Shown here: piece by piece, positions 46,761 to 55,214 of the stretch
Numbering within the stretch: position 1 is the first letter of the stretch
Layout: each line of letters starts with the position of its first letter
Source: Acidobacteriota bacterium
GTDB taxonomy: Bacteria; Acidobacteriota; Terriglobia; Terriglobales; Acidobacteriaceae
Length of the DNA stretch: 55,346 nucleotides
Reading direction: 5' to 3'
Assembly: GCA_021778845.1 (NCBI GenBank)
Contig: JAJYBU010000006.1
Location: forward strand, 79,677 to 135,022
Program-made: the position numbers and the translations under genes
The notes under the pieces: model-generated
The model's input: the letters and a program-made list of their open reading frames with translations, nothing else
Told to the model about the DNA's origin: nothing
Database searches by the model: none

Positions 46761-47576
46761 ATGGAGATGGAGAGTTCAAAGCGGACGATGTATTTGCCGG
46801 AGATTCTGGCGCATACGCGCGTGGTGGTGGCCGAGCGTAAGGCGGCGGCGGATGTGCGGGCGCTGGAGCAGGCTGCAGCGGCGCATACGCCGCGGGGATT
46901 TGCGCGCGCGCTGCGGACCTATGCGGAACATGCGCCGGCGGTGATTGCGGAGTTGAAGAAGGCTTCGCCGTCGAAGGGTGTGATCCGCGATGAGTTCGAT
47001 GCGGCGGGGCTGGCTGCGGAGTTGGAGGCGGGGGGAGCGGCGGCGCTGTCGGTGTTGACCGATGAGAAGTTTTTTCAGGGGTCGCTGGAGAACCTGCGGC
47101 TGGCTTCGGCAGCGGTCAGGATTCCGTGCCTGAGAAAAGATTTTATGGTGGATGAGTTCCAGGTGCTGGAGGCGCGGGCGAACTGCGCGGATGCGATTCT
47201 GCTGATCGTAGCGGCGCTGACGGATGCGGAGTTGAAGAGGCTGCGGGAGAGTGCGCGGGCGCAGGGACTGGATGTGTTGTGCGAGGTGCATGACGCGGCG
47301 GAGTTGGACCGCGCGCTGGCGCTGGAGTGCGAGTGCGTGGGCGTGAATAGCCGCGATCTGCGCACGTTTGAGGTGTCGCTGGAGCGAGCGTGCGAGTTGG
47401 CGGAGAGGTTGCCGAAGGGTGCGGTGCGGGTGGCCGAGAGCGGGATCTATACGCAGGCGGATATGCTGCGGCTGCGGGAGGCAGGGTTTGATGCGTTTCT
47501 GATTGGCGAGTCGCTGATGCGGGAGTCGCGACCGGGTGGGGCGCTGGCGCACCTGCTGCGCAGGGAGGAGAGCTAG
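46761..47576 (+). CDS. trpC: Indole-3-glycerol phosphate synthase
   Basis: 271 residues. Converts CdRP to indole-3-glycerol phosphate in tryptophan synthesis. Motifs VIAELKKASPSKGVIRDEFD, LSVLTDEKFFQGSLENL, CLRKDFMVDEFQ, VGVNSRDLRTFEV and VAESGIYTQADM are all conserved. The ATG at 46761 has GGAGGGG upstream. First gene of the trp/aro/pro run, 5 bp before trpF. Confidence 0.96.
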   Translation: MEMESSKRTMYLPEILAHTRVVVAERKAAADVRALEQAAAAHTPRGFARALRTYAEHAPAVIAELKKASPSKGVIRDEFDAAGLAAELEAGGAAALSVLTDEKFFQGSLENLRLASAAVRIPCLRKDFMVDEFQVLEARANCADAILLIVAALTDAELKRLRESARAQGLDVLCEVHDAAELDRALALECECVGVNSRDLRTFEVSLERACELAERLPKGAVRVAESGIYTQADMLRLREAGFDAFLIGESLMRESRPGGALAHLLRREES

Positions 47577-47581
47577 CGGGG

Positions 47582-48307
47582 ATGTTCATCAAGATCTGCG
47601 CGAATACGAATCTGGAAGATGCTCGCCTGGCGGTGGAGTTGGGCGTGGATGCTGTGGGGTTCGTGTTCGCGCCGAGCAAGCGGCGGGTGCTGTCCGAGCA
47701 GGTGGAAGAGATTGTGCGGGAGCTTCCGGTGGGCGTGGAGACGGTGGGGGTTTTTGCTACCGATGATCCGTATGAGATGGCGCGCTGTGTGAAGCTTGCG
47801 GGGCTGACGGCTGCGCAGATTCATGGGGCGTTCGACGCGGAGCGGGTGCACGCGCTGGCGGCGGAGTTTGGCGGTGACCTGAAGATCATTCAGACGGTGG
47901 CGTATACGGTGGACGCGCTGGATGCGGAGGGACGCGAGGCTGCGGATGACCGGTTCGAGTGGACACTGGCGGCGGTGTTCAAGGATCCGGCGGTGTGGGC
48001 GGTGCTGATTGATGCAGCGAAGGCTGGGGCGTCGGGGGGGATGGGCGTGGCGATGGACTGGGCGCATGTTGCGGAGATTGTGCGGCGGGTGATGAGAGCG
48101 AGGGGGGGTGCACGGGGGCCAGGGCCACGTGTGATTCTGGCGGGTGGATTGAGTGCGGAGAATGTTGCAGAGGCGATAGCTGCGCTCGATCCGTGGGGCG
48201 TGGATGTGGCGAGTGGGGTGGAGGCGTCGCCGGGGAAGAAGGACCCGGGGCGGCTGCGCGCGTTTGTGGAAGCTGCACGTACGGCGGGAGAGGCGATGAG
48301 GCGCTAG
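47582..48307 (+). CDS. trpF: Phosphoribosylanthranilate isomerase
   Basis: 241 residues. Isomerises PRA to CdRP. FIKICANTNLEDARLAVELG carries the catalytic Cys in KIC; the usual KICGIT is KICANT here. The catalytic Asp lies in VLIDAAKAGASGGMG, with the phosphate-binding ILAGGLSAENV and GVDVASGVEASPGKKD later. The insertion in the middle (DAEGREAADDRFEW) makes it longer than the ~200-residue norm. trpF follows trpC, which is upstream in the pathway. Confidence 0.93.
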   Translation: MFIKICANTNLEDARLAVELGVDAVGFVFAPSKRRVLSEQVEEIVRELPVGVETVGVFATDDPYEMARCVKLAGLTAAQIHGAFDAERVHALAAEFGGDLKIIQTVAYTVDALDAEGREAADDRFEWTLAAVFKDPAVWAVLIDAAKAGASGGMGVAMDWAHVAEIVRRVMRARGGARGPGPRVILAGGLSAENVAEAIAALDPWGVDVASGVEASPGKKDPGRLRAFVEAARTAGEAMRR

Positions 48308-48342
48308 TTGCAGAGTGGCCGCAGCCGGTGTAAAGTGAACGC

Positions 48343-48417
48343 ATGCAGTTTTTCTTCAGCCCGCGATTTACCCCGTCGTTCCGCTACTGGCCTATCGTAG
48401 CGGCATCGGTGGAGTAG
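48343..48417 (+). CDS. Putative aromatic leader peptide upstream of trpB
   Basis: 24 codons ending in TAG. It begins MQFFFSPRF and contains five Phe, then FRYWP with one Tyr and one Trp. Directly afterwards lies a terminator-like hairpin (48465-48489) in front of trpB. Composition and place suggest a transcription attenuator that senses aromatic amino acids; an AAAGTGA site precedes the ATG by about 5 bases. The peptide is not of the classical Trp-Trp type. Confidence 0.45.
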   Translation: MQFFFSPRFTPSFRYWPIVAASVE

Positions 48418-48464
48418 CATCGTACGGAGTTGAAGCGTAACACCGGCGATTTCTAGATTCCCCG

Positions 48465-48489
48465 AGCCGCGACCTTACAGGTTGCGGCT
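48465..48489 (+). terminator. Attenuator-like terminator before trpB
   Basis: AGCCGCGACCT (48465-48475) and AGGTTGCGGCT (48479-48489), 11 bp with one G-U pair and a 3-base loop, followed by TTCGTGTTTTG. The 3' arm (48480-48488) can also pair with GCCGCAGCC at 48318-48326, and GCCGGTGT (48324-48331) with ACACCGGC (48440-48447), giving mutually exclusive folds around the leader ORF. Confidence 0.55.
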
Positions 48490-48529
48490 TTCGTGTTTTG
48501 TGGCAGCTTTTGGCGTTGATGAGGACGGA

Positions 48530-49798
48530 ATGGTTATGGGTACTACTGCAACGATGGTTCGACCGGCGGGCGTGGCGACGAATAGTGCGCCGGGAAGGTT
48601 TGGCGCGTATGGCGGACGGTATGTTCCGGAGACGCTGATGGCGGCGCTGCTGGAGTTGGACGCGGCGTACGCGGAGGCGCAGGCCGATCCGGCGTTCCAT
48701 GCGGAGTTGGATGGGTTGCTGAAGGATTACTGTGGGCGGCCAACGCCGCTGTACTTTGCGAAGCGGCTGACGGAGACGCTGGGGGGCGCGAAGATTTATT
48801 TGAAGCGCGAAGACCTGCTGCACACGGGCGCGCACAAGATTAACAATGCGCTGGGACAGGTGATGCTGGCTCGGCGGATGGGGAAGAAACGGATTATTGC
48901 GGAGACCGGCGCGGGGCAGCATGGGGTGGCGACGGCCACGGTGTGCGCGCTGTTCGGGCTGGAGTGCGTGGTCTACATGGGCGAGGAGGACATGCGGCGG
49001 CAGGAGTTGAATGTGTTCCGGATGCGGCTGCTGGGCGCGGAGGTGCGGGGCGTGGGGTCGGGGTCGGCGACGCTGAAGGACGCGATCAACGAGGCGATGC
49101 GCGACTGGGTAACGAATGTTCGGACGACGTTTTATATTCTCGGGAGCGCGCTGGGTTCGCATCCGTATCCGACGATGGTGCGTGATTTTCAGCGCGTGAT
49201 TTCGAAGGAGATGAAGCGGCAGATTGTGGAGCATGAGGGACGGATGCCGGATGCTGTGATCGCCTGTGTAGGCGGGGGATCGAATGCGATTGGAGCGTTC
49301 TATGAATTTATTCCGGAGCAGAATGTGGCGCTGATTGGTGTGGAGGCTGGCGGGCGCGGGATGGCGCTGGGTGAGCATGCGGCGCGATTTGCACCCAATG
49401 GCGGCGGGGTTCCGGGGGTGCTGCAGGGAACGTACAGCTATGTGCTGCAGGATGCGGCGGGACAGATTGCGGCGACGCACTCGGTGAGCGCGGGGCTGGA
49501 TTATGCGAGTGTGGGACCGGAACATGCGATGCTGCATGACTCGGGCCGCGCGACGTATACGAGCGCGACTGACGATGAGGCGCTGGAGGGGGTGAAGGTG
49601 TTGTCGCGGACGGAGGGGATTATTCCGGCGCTGGAGAGCGCGCATGCGATTGCCGAGGTGATGAAGCTGGCTCCGAAGATGGGAAAGGACAAGATTGTGA
49701 TCGTGAATGTGAGCGGGCGAGGGGATAAGGATATTGGAATTTTGACGCGCGAGATGGACTTGAGTGGCGATGGAGCGCGAAAGGTGAGTGGGCTGTAA
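48530..49798 (+). CDS. trpB: Tryptophan synthase beta chain
   Basis: 422 residues. PLP enzyme joining indole and serine. PLP Lys in [15 protein letters not shown], phosphate loop [13 protein letters not shown], and [20 protein letters not shown] are conserved; the [16 protein letters not shown] start is typical. This is TrpB1 type with a C-terminal GRGDKDI. The ATG at 48530 has GAGG upstream; an ATG at 48536 is equally possible. It overlaps trpA by one base. Confidence 0.97.
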   Translation: MVMGTTATMVRPAGVATNSAPGRFGAYGGRYVPETLMAALLELDAAYAEAQADPAFHAELDGLLKDYCGRPTPLYFAKRLTETLGGAKIYLKREDLLHTGAHKINNALGQVMLARRMGKKRIIAETGAGQHGVATATVCALFGLECVVYMGEEDMRRQELNVFRMRLLGAEVRGVGSGSATLKDAINEAMRDWVTNVRTTFYILGSALGSHPYPTMVRDFQRVISKEMKRQIVEHEGRMPDAVIACVGGGSNAIGAFYEFIPEQNVALIGVEAGGRGMALGEHAARFAPNGGGVPGVLQGTYSYVLQDAAGQIAATHSVSAGLDYASVGPEHAMLHDSGRATYTSATDDEALEGVKVLSRTEGIIPALESAHAIAEVMKLAPKMGKDKIVIVNVSGRGDKDIGILTREMDLSGDGARKVSGL

Positions 49799-50574
49799 TG
49801 GCGATTCACTTTCATAAAAAACCGGGGTTGGTGATTTACTTTACGGCTGGTGATCCGGATCTGGCGACGACGCGCGAGATGGCGCTGGCGGCGATCGACA
49901 ATGGCGCGGATGTGATTGAGCTGGGCGTGCCGTTCAGTGATCCGCTGGCGGACGGGCCGGTGATTCAGCGGGCCAGTGAGCGGGCGGTGGCGAAGGGCAC
50001 GCGGCTGATCGATGTGCTGGGGATCTGCAAGGAGATTCGCGCGGCACGGGCCGAGGCCGGAATTATTTTGTTCAGCTATCTGAATCCGGTGCTGCAGATG
50101 GGTTTGGAGAAGTTTGCGAAGGCCGCAAAGGACGCGGGCGCGGATGGCGTGCTGCTGACGGACATGATCGTTGAAGAAGCCGGTGAGTATCTGAAGGTGA
50201 TGCACGCGACCGGGCTGGTGCCGGTGTTTCTGGCTGCGCCGACGTCGCCGGATGAGCGGCTGAAGGCGATAGCGGAGAACTCGCTGGGGTTCGTGTATGC
50301 GATCTCGCGGGTGGGGATTACGGGGACGCAGACGGAGTTGGCGAGCGATGCGAAGGGGCTCGTGGAGAGGTTGCGGAAGTTTACGACGCTGCCGATTGCG
50401 CTGGGGTTTGGGGTGTCAACGCCGGAGCATGTGCGGGCCGTGGGAGAGTTTGCGGATGCGGCGGTGGTGGGCAGTGCGATCGTTGGATTGATTGAGAAGA
50501 CAGCAGCGGCGGAGGCTCCGAAGGCCGTGGGAGAGTTTGTCCGCAGGCTGAGCGGCGGAACGGAAAATGCATGA
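49798..50574 (+). CDS. trpA: Tryptophan synthase alpha chain
   Basis: 258 residues. Cleaves indole-3-glycerol phosphate to indole, which is channelled to TrpB. Catalytic Glu lies in DVIELGVPFSDPLADGPVIQ and the catalytic Asp in GADGVLLTDMIVEEAGEY. The phosphate site is in ALGFGVSTPEHV and VVGSAIV. Start ATG in TAATG with the trpB stop, so translation is coupled. Confidence 0.96.
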   Translation: MAIHFHKKPGLVIYFTAGDPDLATTREMALAAIDNGADVIELGVPFSDPLADGPVIQRASERAVAKGTRLIDVLGICKEIRAARAEAGIILFSYLNPVLQMGLEKFAKAAKDAGADGVLLTDMIVEEAGEYLKVMHATGLVPVFLAAPTSPDERLKAIAENSLGFVYAISRVGITGTQTELASDAKGLVERLRKFTTLPIALGFGVSTPEHVRAVGEFADAAVVGSAIVGLIEKTAAAEAPKAVGEFVRRLSGGTENA

Positions 50575-50606
50575 TCGGGCCAGTAAACAAAACACGTATC
50601 ATTACA

Positions 50607-50626
50607 TCGGGCTGCTTTCAGCCCGA
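50607..50626 (+). other. Hairpin between trpA and aroQ
   Basis: TCGGGCTG (50607-50614) and CAGCCCGA (50619-50626) with loop CTTT, 32 bp after the trpA stop. No T tract; may reduce rather than stop read-through. An open frame from 50571 to 50753 has no recognisable homology. Confidence 0.4.
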
Positions 50627-50739
50627 AGATTGGGGCGTGGCAGAGTGCGGCCCGCGTCCTACCCCAGCCTGGATGCAACTTCCGGGAACAACTTTCAGGT
50701 CAACTTTGCGAGCGATGCGGGCTCGCGACATGAGGCAGC

Positions 50740-51006
50740 ATGGACATTTCTGATTGGCGTAACAAGATTGATGAGTTGGACGAGCAGATTGTGCAGTTGC
50801 TCAGCCAGCGTGCGGCCGCTGCTGTCGAGATTGGGTTGCTGAAGGCTAAGAGCAGCGCGCCGATCTATGAGCCACAACGCGAGCAGGCGGTGTTTGAGCA
50901 CGTGCAGAAGATTAACCCGGGACCGCTCTCGGGAGCGCAGGTGCAGGACGTGTATGAGCGGTTGATGGATGTGATGCGGACGTTGCAGCGTCCTCACCAG
51001 GGATGA
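50740..51006 (+). CDS. aroQ: Chorismate mutase, AroQ class
   Basis: 88 residues, all helical. Converts chorismate to prephenate for Phe and Tyr synthesis. Active-site residues appear in WRNKIDELDEQIVQLLSQRA, IGLLKAKSSAPIYEPQREQA and VYERLMDVM. A monofunctional small enzyme, not fused to pheA or tyrA. It stands 165 bp after trpA and 99 bp before aroF. It could form a regulatory complex with the following DAHP synthase, as in some bacteria, but that is speculation. Confidence 0.93.
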   Translation: MDISDWRNKIDELDEQIVQLLSQRAAAAVEIGLLKAKSSAPIYEPQREQAVFEHVQKINPGPLSGAQVQDVYERLMDVMRTLQRPHQG

Positions 51007-51105
51007 AGGATTTGCCGTTGCGTGGTGTCGCCTGATCGGCGGCGTCGCCAGGCGGCAGGAATTTGACGCAGGACAAAATTCAAGCAGGATTTATAGAGGA
51101 ATACC

Positions 51106-52152
51106 GTGATGATCGTCGCTATGCAGGACCACGCCACCGATGAACAGATTCAGAATGTGATTGAGCGAATGGTGGAACTCGGCTTCAACGTCCACCGCAC
51201 AACGGGTGAGGTGCAAACCATTCTTGCTGGCGTGGGAACGCCGGCACACTTCGAGGTCACGGAGTTTCAGGTGCTCTCGGGTGTTCACCAGGCGTATCGA
51301 ATCTCGTCGCCGTACAAGCTGGCGGGGCGTGGATTCCGGCCGGAGGGCACGCGGATTACGTTCCCGAACGGCGTGGTGGTGGGCGGCGATGAGGTCGTCA
51401 TCATGGCCGGGCCGTGCTCGGTGGAGAGCCGTGAGCAAATTCGCCTGAGTGCGCAGCAGGTGGCTACGGCGGGTGCGCAGTTCCTGCGCGGGGGAGCGTT
51501 CAAGCCGCGTAGTTCGCCGTACAGCTTTCAGGGTATGGGCGTGGAAGGCCTGCAGATCATGCGCGAGGCTGCCGATGAGTTTGGGCTGCTGGTGATCACC
51601 GAGGTGATGGAGATCTCGCAGATCGAGCTGATGCTGCCGTACATTGATTGCTTCCAGGTGGGAGCGCGCAACATGCAGAACTTCAACCTGCTGCGGGAGC
51701 TTGGCCACGTGCGCAAGCCGGTGCTGCTGAAGCGCGGCATTGCGGCGACGATCGAAGAGGTGCTGCTGAGCGCCGAATATATTTTGTCGGGCGGCAATTA
51801 TGACCTGATGTTGTGCGAGCGCGGCATTCGCACGTTTGAGACGTATACGCGGAACACGTACGACGTCTCCGCGATTCCGGTGCTGAAGAAGCTGACGCAT
51901 CTGCCGGTGCTGGGCGATCCGTCGCATGGTGTGGGCAAGCGCGACCTGGTGCCGCCGATGGCGCTGGCTTCGGTGGCTGCAGGCGCGGATGGATTGTTGA
52001 TGGAGATGCATCCGAATCCGGATAAGGCACTGTCGGATGGAGCGCAGTCGCTGCAACCGGAGCAGTTGGTGAAGCTGGTGGAGAAGCTGCGCCGGCTTGC
52101 GCCGATCGTTGATCGTACGATTGCTCCGGCGGTGTCTCAGATCCATGCTTAA
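51106..52152 (+). CDS. aroF: 3-deoxy-7-phosphoheptulonate synthase with N-terminal regulatory domain
   Basis: 348 residues. First step of the shikimate pathway. The N-terminal ~75 residues form the ferredoxin-like regulatory domain of type I-beta DAHP synthases (MIVAMQDHATDEQIQNVIER). The barrel has VIMAGPCSVESREQ, RGGAFKPRSSPYSFQG, VGARNMQNFNLLREL and LGDPSHGVGKRDLVPPMA, with the metal and PEP-binding residues. Feedback control by an aromatic amino acid through the N-domain is likely by family. The next gene starts within or just after its end. Confidence 0.95.
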   Translation: MMIVAMQDHATDEQIQNVIERMVELGFNVHRTTGEVQTILAGVGTPAHFEVTEFQVLSGVHQAYRISSPYKLAGRGFRPEGTRITFPNGVVVGGDEVVIMAGPCSVESREQIRLSAQQVATAGAQFLRGGAFKPRSSPYSFQGMGVEGLQIMREAADEFGLLVITEVMEISQIELMLPYIDCFQVGARNMQNFNLLRELGHVRKPVLLKRGIAATIEEVLLSAEYILSGGNYDLMLCERGIRTFETYTRNTYDVSAIPVLKKLTHLPVLGDPSHGVGKRDLVPPMALASVAAGADGLLMEMHPNPDKALSDGAQSLQPEQLVKLVEKLRRLAPIVDRTIAPAVSQIHA

Positions 52153-52171
52153 GAATCAGGAGGACCGGGCT

Positions 52172-52984
52172 TTGCATCGGATTGTCGTCAAACTCGGAAC
52201 GAATGTCATTATGCGGCCGGATGGCAAGGTGGCGCTGGGGCTGCTTTGCGGACTCGTGGAGCAGGTTGCGGAGCTGCGTGCGCAGGGCATCGAGGTGCTG
52301 GTGGTGTCGTCGGGCGCGGTGGGCCTGGGGATGGAGCGCCTGGGGCTGATGGAGCGGCCGACGGTGGTGGCGCAGATCCAGGCGTGTGCGGCCATCGGGC
52401 AATCGCGGCTGATGTCGCTGTATGACGATGCGTTCGACCGGCTGGGGTGCCCGATTGCGCAGGTGCTGCTGACGGAGGACGACTTCCGCGATGCGACGCG
52501 CCATACGAACCTGCGCGCGGCACTGGATGCGCTGCTGACGATGGGCGTGATCCCGATTGTGAATGAGAACGATACGGTGTCGACGGTGGAGTTGGACCGG
52601 CCGACGGAGTCGCGGCAGAGGGAGAGAATCTTTGGCGACAACGACAAGCTGTCGGCGTTGCTGCTGAAGCATATCGGGGCGGACGTGCTGATCCTGCTGT
52701 CAGACGTGGACGGGCTGTATGATCGCAGTCCGACGGAGCCGGGCGCGGCGGTGCTCAAGAAGGTTGATGTGATCGATGAGAAGATTCTTGCGCTTGCGGA
52801 TGGGAGTAATGGGCGCGGGCGCGGAGGGATGATCTCGAAGCTGGAGTCGGCGCGGATTGTGCTGCACGCGGGCAAGCGGGTGATCATTGCGAATGGCCGC
52901 ACGCCGCATGTGCTGGAACGTATTGTCTCGGGAGAGGCGATCGGAACGCACTTTGCGCCGTTGCAGGAGAAGGCTGCGCGATGA
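52172..52984 (+). CDS. proB: Glutamate 5-kinase lacking the PUA domain
   Basis: About 270 residues. First step of proline synthesis. Kinase motifs: RIVVKLGTNVI, LVVSSGAVGLGME, IPIVNENDTVST, FGDNDKLSALL, LLSDVDGLYDRSP and GRGGMISKLESA. E. coli ProB has about 367 residues with a C-terminal PUA domain; here the protein ends after the kinase domain, so it is the short form. I choose the TTG at 52172 since AGGAGG lies 7 bases upstream; an ATG at 52145 in the same frame overlaps the aroF stop. It overlaps proA by 4 bp. Confidence 0.93.
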   Translation: MHRIVVKLGTNVIMRPDGKVALGLLCGLVEQVAELRAQGIEVLVVSSGAVGLGMERLGLMERPTVVAQIQACAAIGQSRLMSLYDDAFDRLGCPIAQVLLTEDDFRDATRHTNLRAALDALLTMGVIPIVNENDTVSTVELDRPTESRQRERIFGDNDKLSALLLKHIGADVLILLSDVDGLYDRSPTEPGAAVLKKVDVIDEKILALADGSNGRGRGGMISKLESARIVLHAGKRVIIANGRTPHVLERIVSGEAIGTHFAPLQEKAAR

Positions 52985-54327
52985 GCGCAGAAGCGGCTCC
53001 GGCGGCGAAGGACGCACGCAGCACGCGGGCGATAGCGGAGGCTGCGAAGGGAGCTTCGCGGGTGCTTGCACCTCTCGATGACGCGGCGCGAAATGCTGCG
53101 CTGGAGGCGATGGCGAAGGCGATTGATGCAGCGAGCGTGGAGTTGCTGGCTGCGAATGGCGAAGATGTGCGGCTGGCTGAGTCCGGGGCGGAGGGGTTGG
53201 CTCCGGCTACGCTGGCGCGGCTGAAGCTGGATGCGGCGAAGCTGAAGGAGATGGTGGAGCAGGTGCGATCGGTGGCGGCGCTGCCTGATCCGCTGGGGCG
53301 GGTGCTGGATGCGACTGAGTTGGATGAAGGTCTGAATCTGCAGAAGATGAGTGTGCCGCTGGGGGTGCTGGCGGTGATCTTTGAGGCGCGGCCGGATGCG
53401 GTGACGCAGATTGCGGCGCTGGCAGTGAAGTCGGGCAATGCGGTGATCCTGAAGGCAGGGAAAGAGGTTGAGGGAACCGCGGCGGCGCTGGTGCGGGTGC
53501 TGCGGGAGGCGCTGGTGGCACAGGGGCTGCCGGAGGATGCGGTGGGGCTGGTGGTGGGTCGGGAGCGGGCGCAGGAGCTGCTGGGGATGCATGGACTGGT
53601 GGATATGGTGATTCCGCGTGGGTCCAAGGCGCTGGTGGAGTATGTGCAGGCTAATACGCGGATTCCGGTGCTGGGACACTCGGAGGGCGTGTGCCATATC
53701 TACGTGGATGAGAGCGCGGATGAGGCGCTGGCGCTGCGGGTGATTGAGGACGCGAAGACGGATTACCCTGCGGCGTGCAATGCGGTGGAGACGGTGCTGG
53801 TGCATCGGGGGATTGCGGCGGAGTTCCTGCCGAAGCTGGCAGAGCGGCTACGCGCCAAGGGCGTTGCGCTGCATGGGGATGCGCTGGTGCGGGAGTTGCT
53901 GCGTGATGTGGAGGTTGAGGCGGTGGATGACTGGCACACCGAGTATGGGGAGCTGGCGGTGTCGCTGGGTGTGGTTGCGGGGCTGGATGCGGCGATGGAG
54001 CATATCCATGCGCATGGATCGGCGCATACGGAGAGCATTATCACCGAGGACGCAGCGACGGCGGAGCGGTTTTTGCGCGAGGTGGACGCTGCGGGAGTGT
54101 TCCATAATGCGTCGACGCGGTTTGCGGATGGGTTTCGGTATGGGTTTGGCGCGGAGGTGGGGATCAGTACGAGCAAGTTCCACGCGCGCGGGCCGGTTGG
54201 GCTGGAAGGGCTGACGACGTACAAGTATGTGCTGCGCGGCAAGGGGCAGGTTGCGGGGGATTATCGCGGACCGAATGCGAGGGCGTTTACGCATCGTGTT
54301 TTGAGGAGACAGGAGGAGTCTCGATGA
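52981..54327 (+). CDS. proA: Gamma-glutamyl phosphate reductase
   Basis: 448 residues. Reduces glutamyl phosphate to glutamate semialdehyde. QKMSVPLGVLAVIFEARPDA and SGNAVILKAGKE are conserved aldehyde-dehydrogenase-type segments. The catalytic Cys lies in DYPAACNAVETVLVH. LVEYVQANTRIPVLGHSEGV and FGAEVGISTSKFHARGPVGL are ProA signatures. Starts within the proB stop (ATGA) and ends overlapping tyrA by 4 bp. Confidence 0.96.
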   Translation: MSAEAAPAAKDARSTRAIAEAAKGASRVLAPLDDAARNAALEAMAKAIDAASVELLAANGEDVRLAESGAEGLAPATLARLKLDAAKLKEMVEQVRSVAALPDPLGRVLDATELDEGLNLQKMSVPLGVLAVIFEARPDAVTQIAALAVKSGNAVILKAGKEVEGTAAALVRVLREALVAQGLPEDAVGLVVGRERAQELLGMHGLVDMVIPRGSKALVEYVQANTRIPVLGHSEGVCHIYVDESADEALALRVIEDAKTDYPAACNAVETVLVHRGIAAEFLPKLAERLRAKGVALHGDALVRELLRDVEVEAVDDWHTEYGELAVSLGVVAGLDAAMEHIHAHGSAHTESIITEDAATAERFLREVDAAGVFHNASTRFADGFRYGFGAEVGISTSKFHARGPVGLEGLTTYKYVLRGKGQVAGDYRGPNARAFTHRVLRRQEESR

Positions 54328-55214
54328 GGCGCGTTGCGATCGTCGGGACAGGGTTGATTGGGGCTTCGGTGGGGTTGGCGCTGAAGGCCAAGGGGTTTGC
54401 GGGCGAGGTTGTGGGCTGGGATGCGAACGCTGCGGAGTTGCAGGCGGCGCGCGAGCTTGGGGCGATTGACAGTGCGTTGGCGGGACGAGACGCGGTGCTG
54501 GAGACAGATGCGGATGTGGTGGTGCTGGCGACGCCGGTGCTGCCGATCCTGGACTGGATGGAGCGGCTTGCGCCGGTGCTTGGCGAGGACCAGTTGGTGA
54601 CCGATGTGGGGAGCACGAAGCGCGAGATTGCGGCGCTGGCTGCGGGGCTATTTAATCGGCCGGGTCGGGCGCGGTTTCTGCCCGGACATCCGATGGCAGG
54701 GAAGGAATCGGGCGGCGCGGCGCTGGCGGAGGCGGATTTATTTCGAGACGCGGTTTGGTTGTTTACGCCGATGGGTGCGGAGGAGTCGGCGATGGAAGGA
54801 AGCTGGCGCGCTGCGGTTGCGGGCTTTGGCGCGCGGGTGCGGGATATGGATGCGGCACGGCACGATGAGGTGTGCGCGTGGGTGAGTCACCTGCCGCAGA
54901 TGGTGGCTACGGCCATGAGCGCGATGCTGGAGGACGAGTTCGCTGCGGATGCTGCGGAAAAGGCTGCGATGCAGACGAGCGCTTTTCAGGATGACCTGCG
55001 AGCGGTTGGCGGACGCGCGCTGCGGGAGATGACGCGGCTGGGAGCCAGCCCCTACAGTATGTGGCGCGATGTGGCGATGACCAATACGGAGGCGATTGCG
55101 GCGACCCTGGCGGCGCTGGAGCAGCGGCTGGCGTACGTGCGCGAGAACCTGCGGACTCCGGAACTGCGCGATGAGTTTGCGCTGGCGAATCGGTTTCGGG
55201 CCAAGCGTGGGTAG
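54324..55214 (+). CDS. tyrA: Prephenate/arogenate dehydrogenase
   Basis: 296 residues. Oxidative decarboxylation of prephenate toward tyrosine. Rossmann start RRVAIVGTGLIGASVGLALK, then VVLATPVLPILDWM, TDVGSTKREI and LPGHPMAGKESGG with the catalytic His. The dimerisation half has WVSHLPQMVATAMSAML. NAD versus NADP use is not clear from the GWDANAAEL segment. No ACT domain follows. Coupled to proA by ATGA. Confidence 0.95.
   Translation: MRRVAIVGTGLIGASVGLALKAKGFAGEVVGWDANAAELQAARELGAIDSALAGRDAVLETDADVVVLATPVLPILDWMERLAPVLGEDQLVTDVGSTKREIAALAAGLFNRPGRARFLPGHPMAGKESGGAALAEADLFRDAVWLFTPMGAEESAMEGSWRAAVAGFGARVRDMDAARHDEVCAWVSHLPQMVATAMSAMLEDEFAADAAEKAAMQTSAFQDDLRAVGGRALREMTRLGASPYSMWRDVAMTNTEAIAATLAALEQRLAYVRENLRTPELRDEFALANRFRAKRG

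Noticed and set aside
43810..46779. A very long open frame on the minus strand opposite acnA
   Set aside because: Its product is Arg/His/Gln-rich low-complexity sequence without any domain, and the other strand encodes a full aconitase. It is a by-product of GC-rich codon use.
50571..50753. 60-codon ORF between trpA and aroQ
   Set aside because: No conserved motif, it overlaps the aroQ start, and the hairpin at 50607 lies within it.
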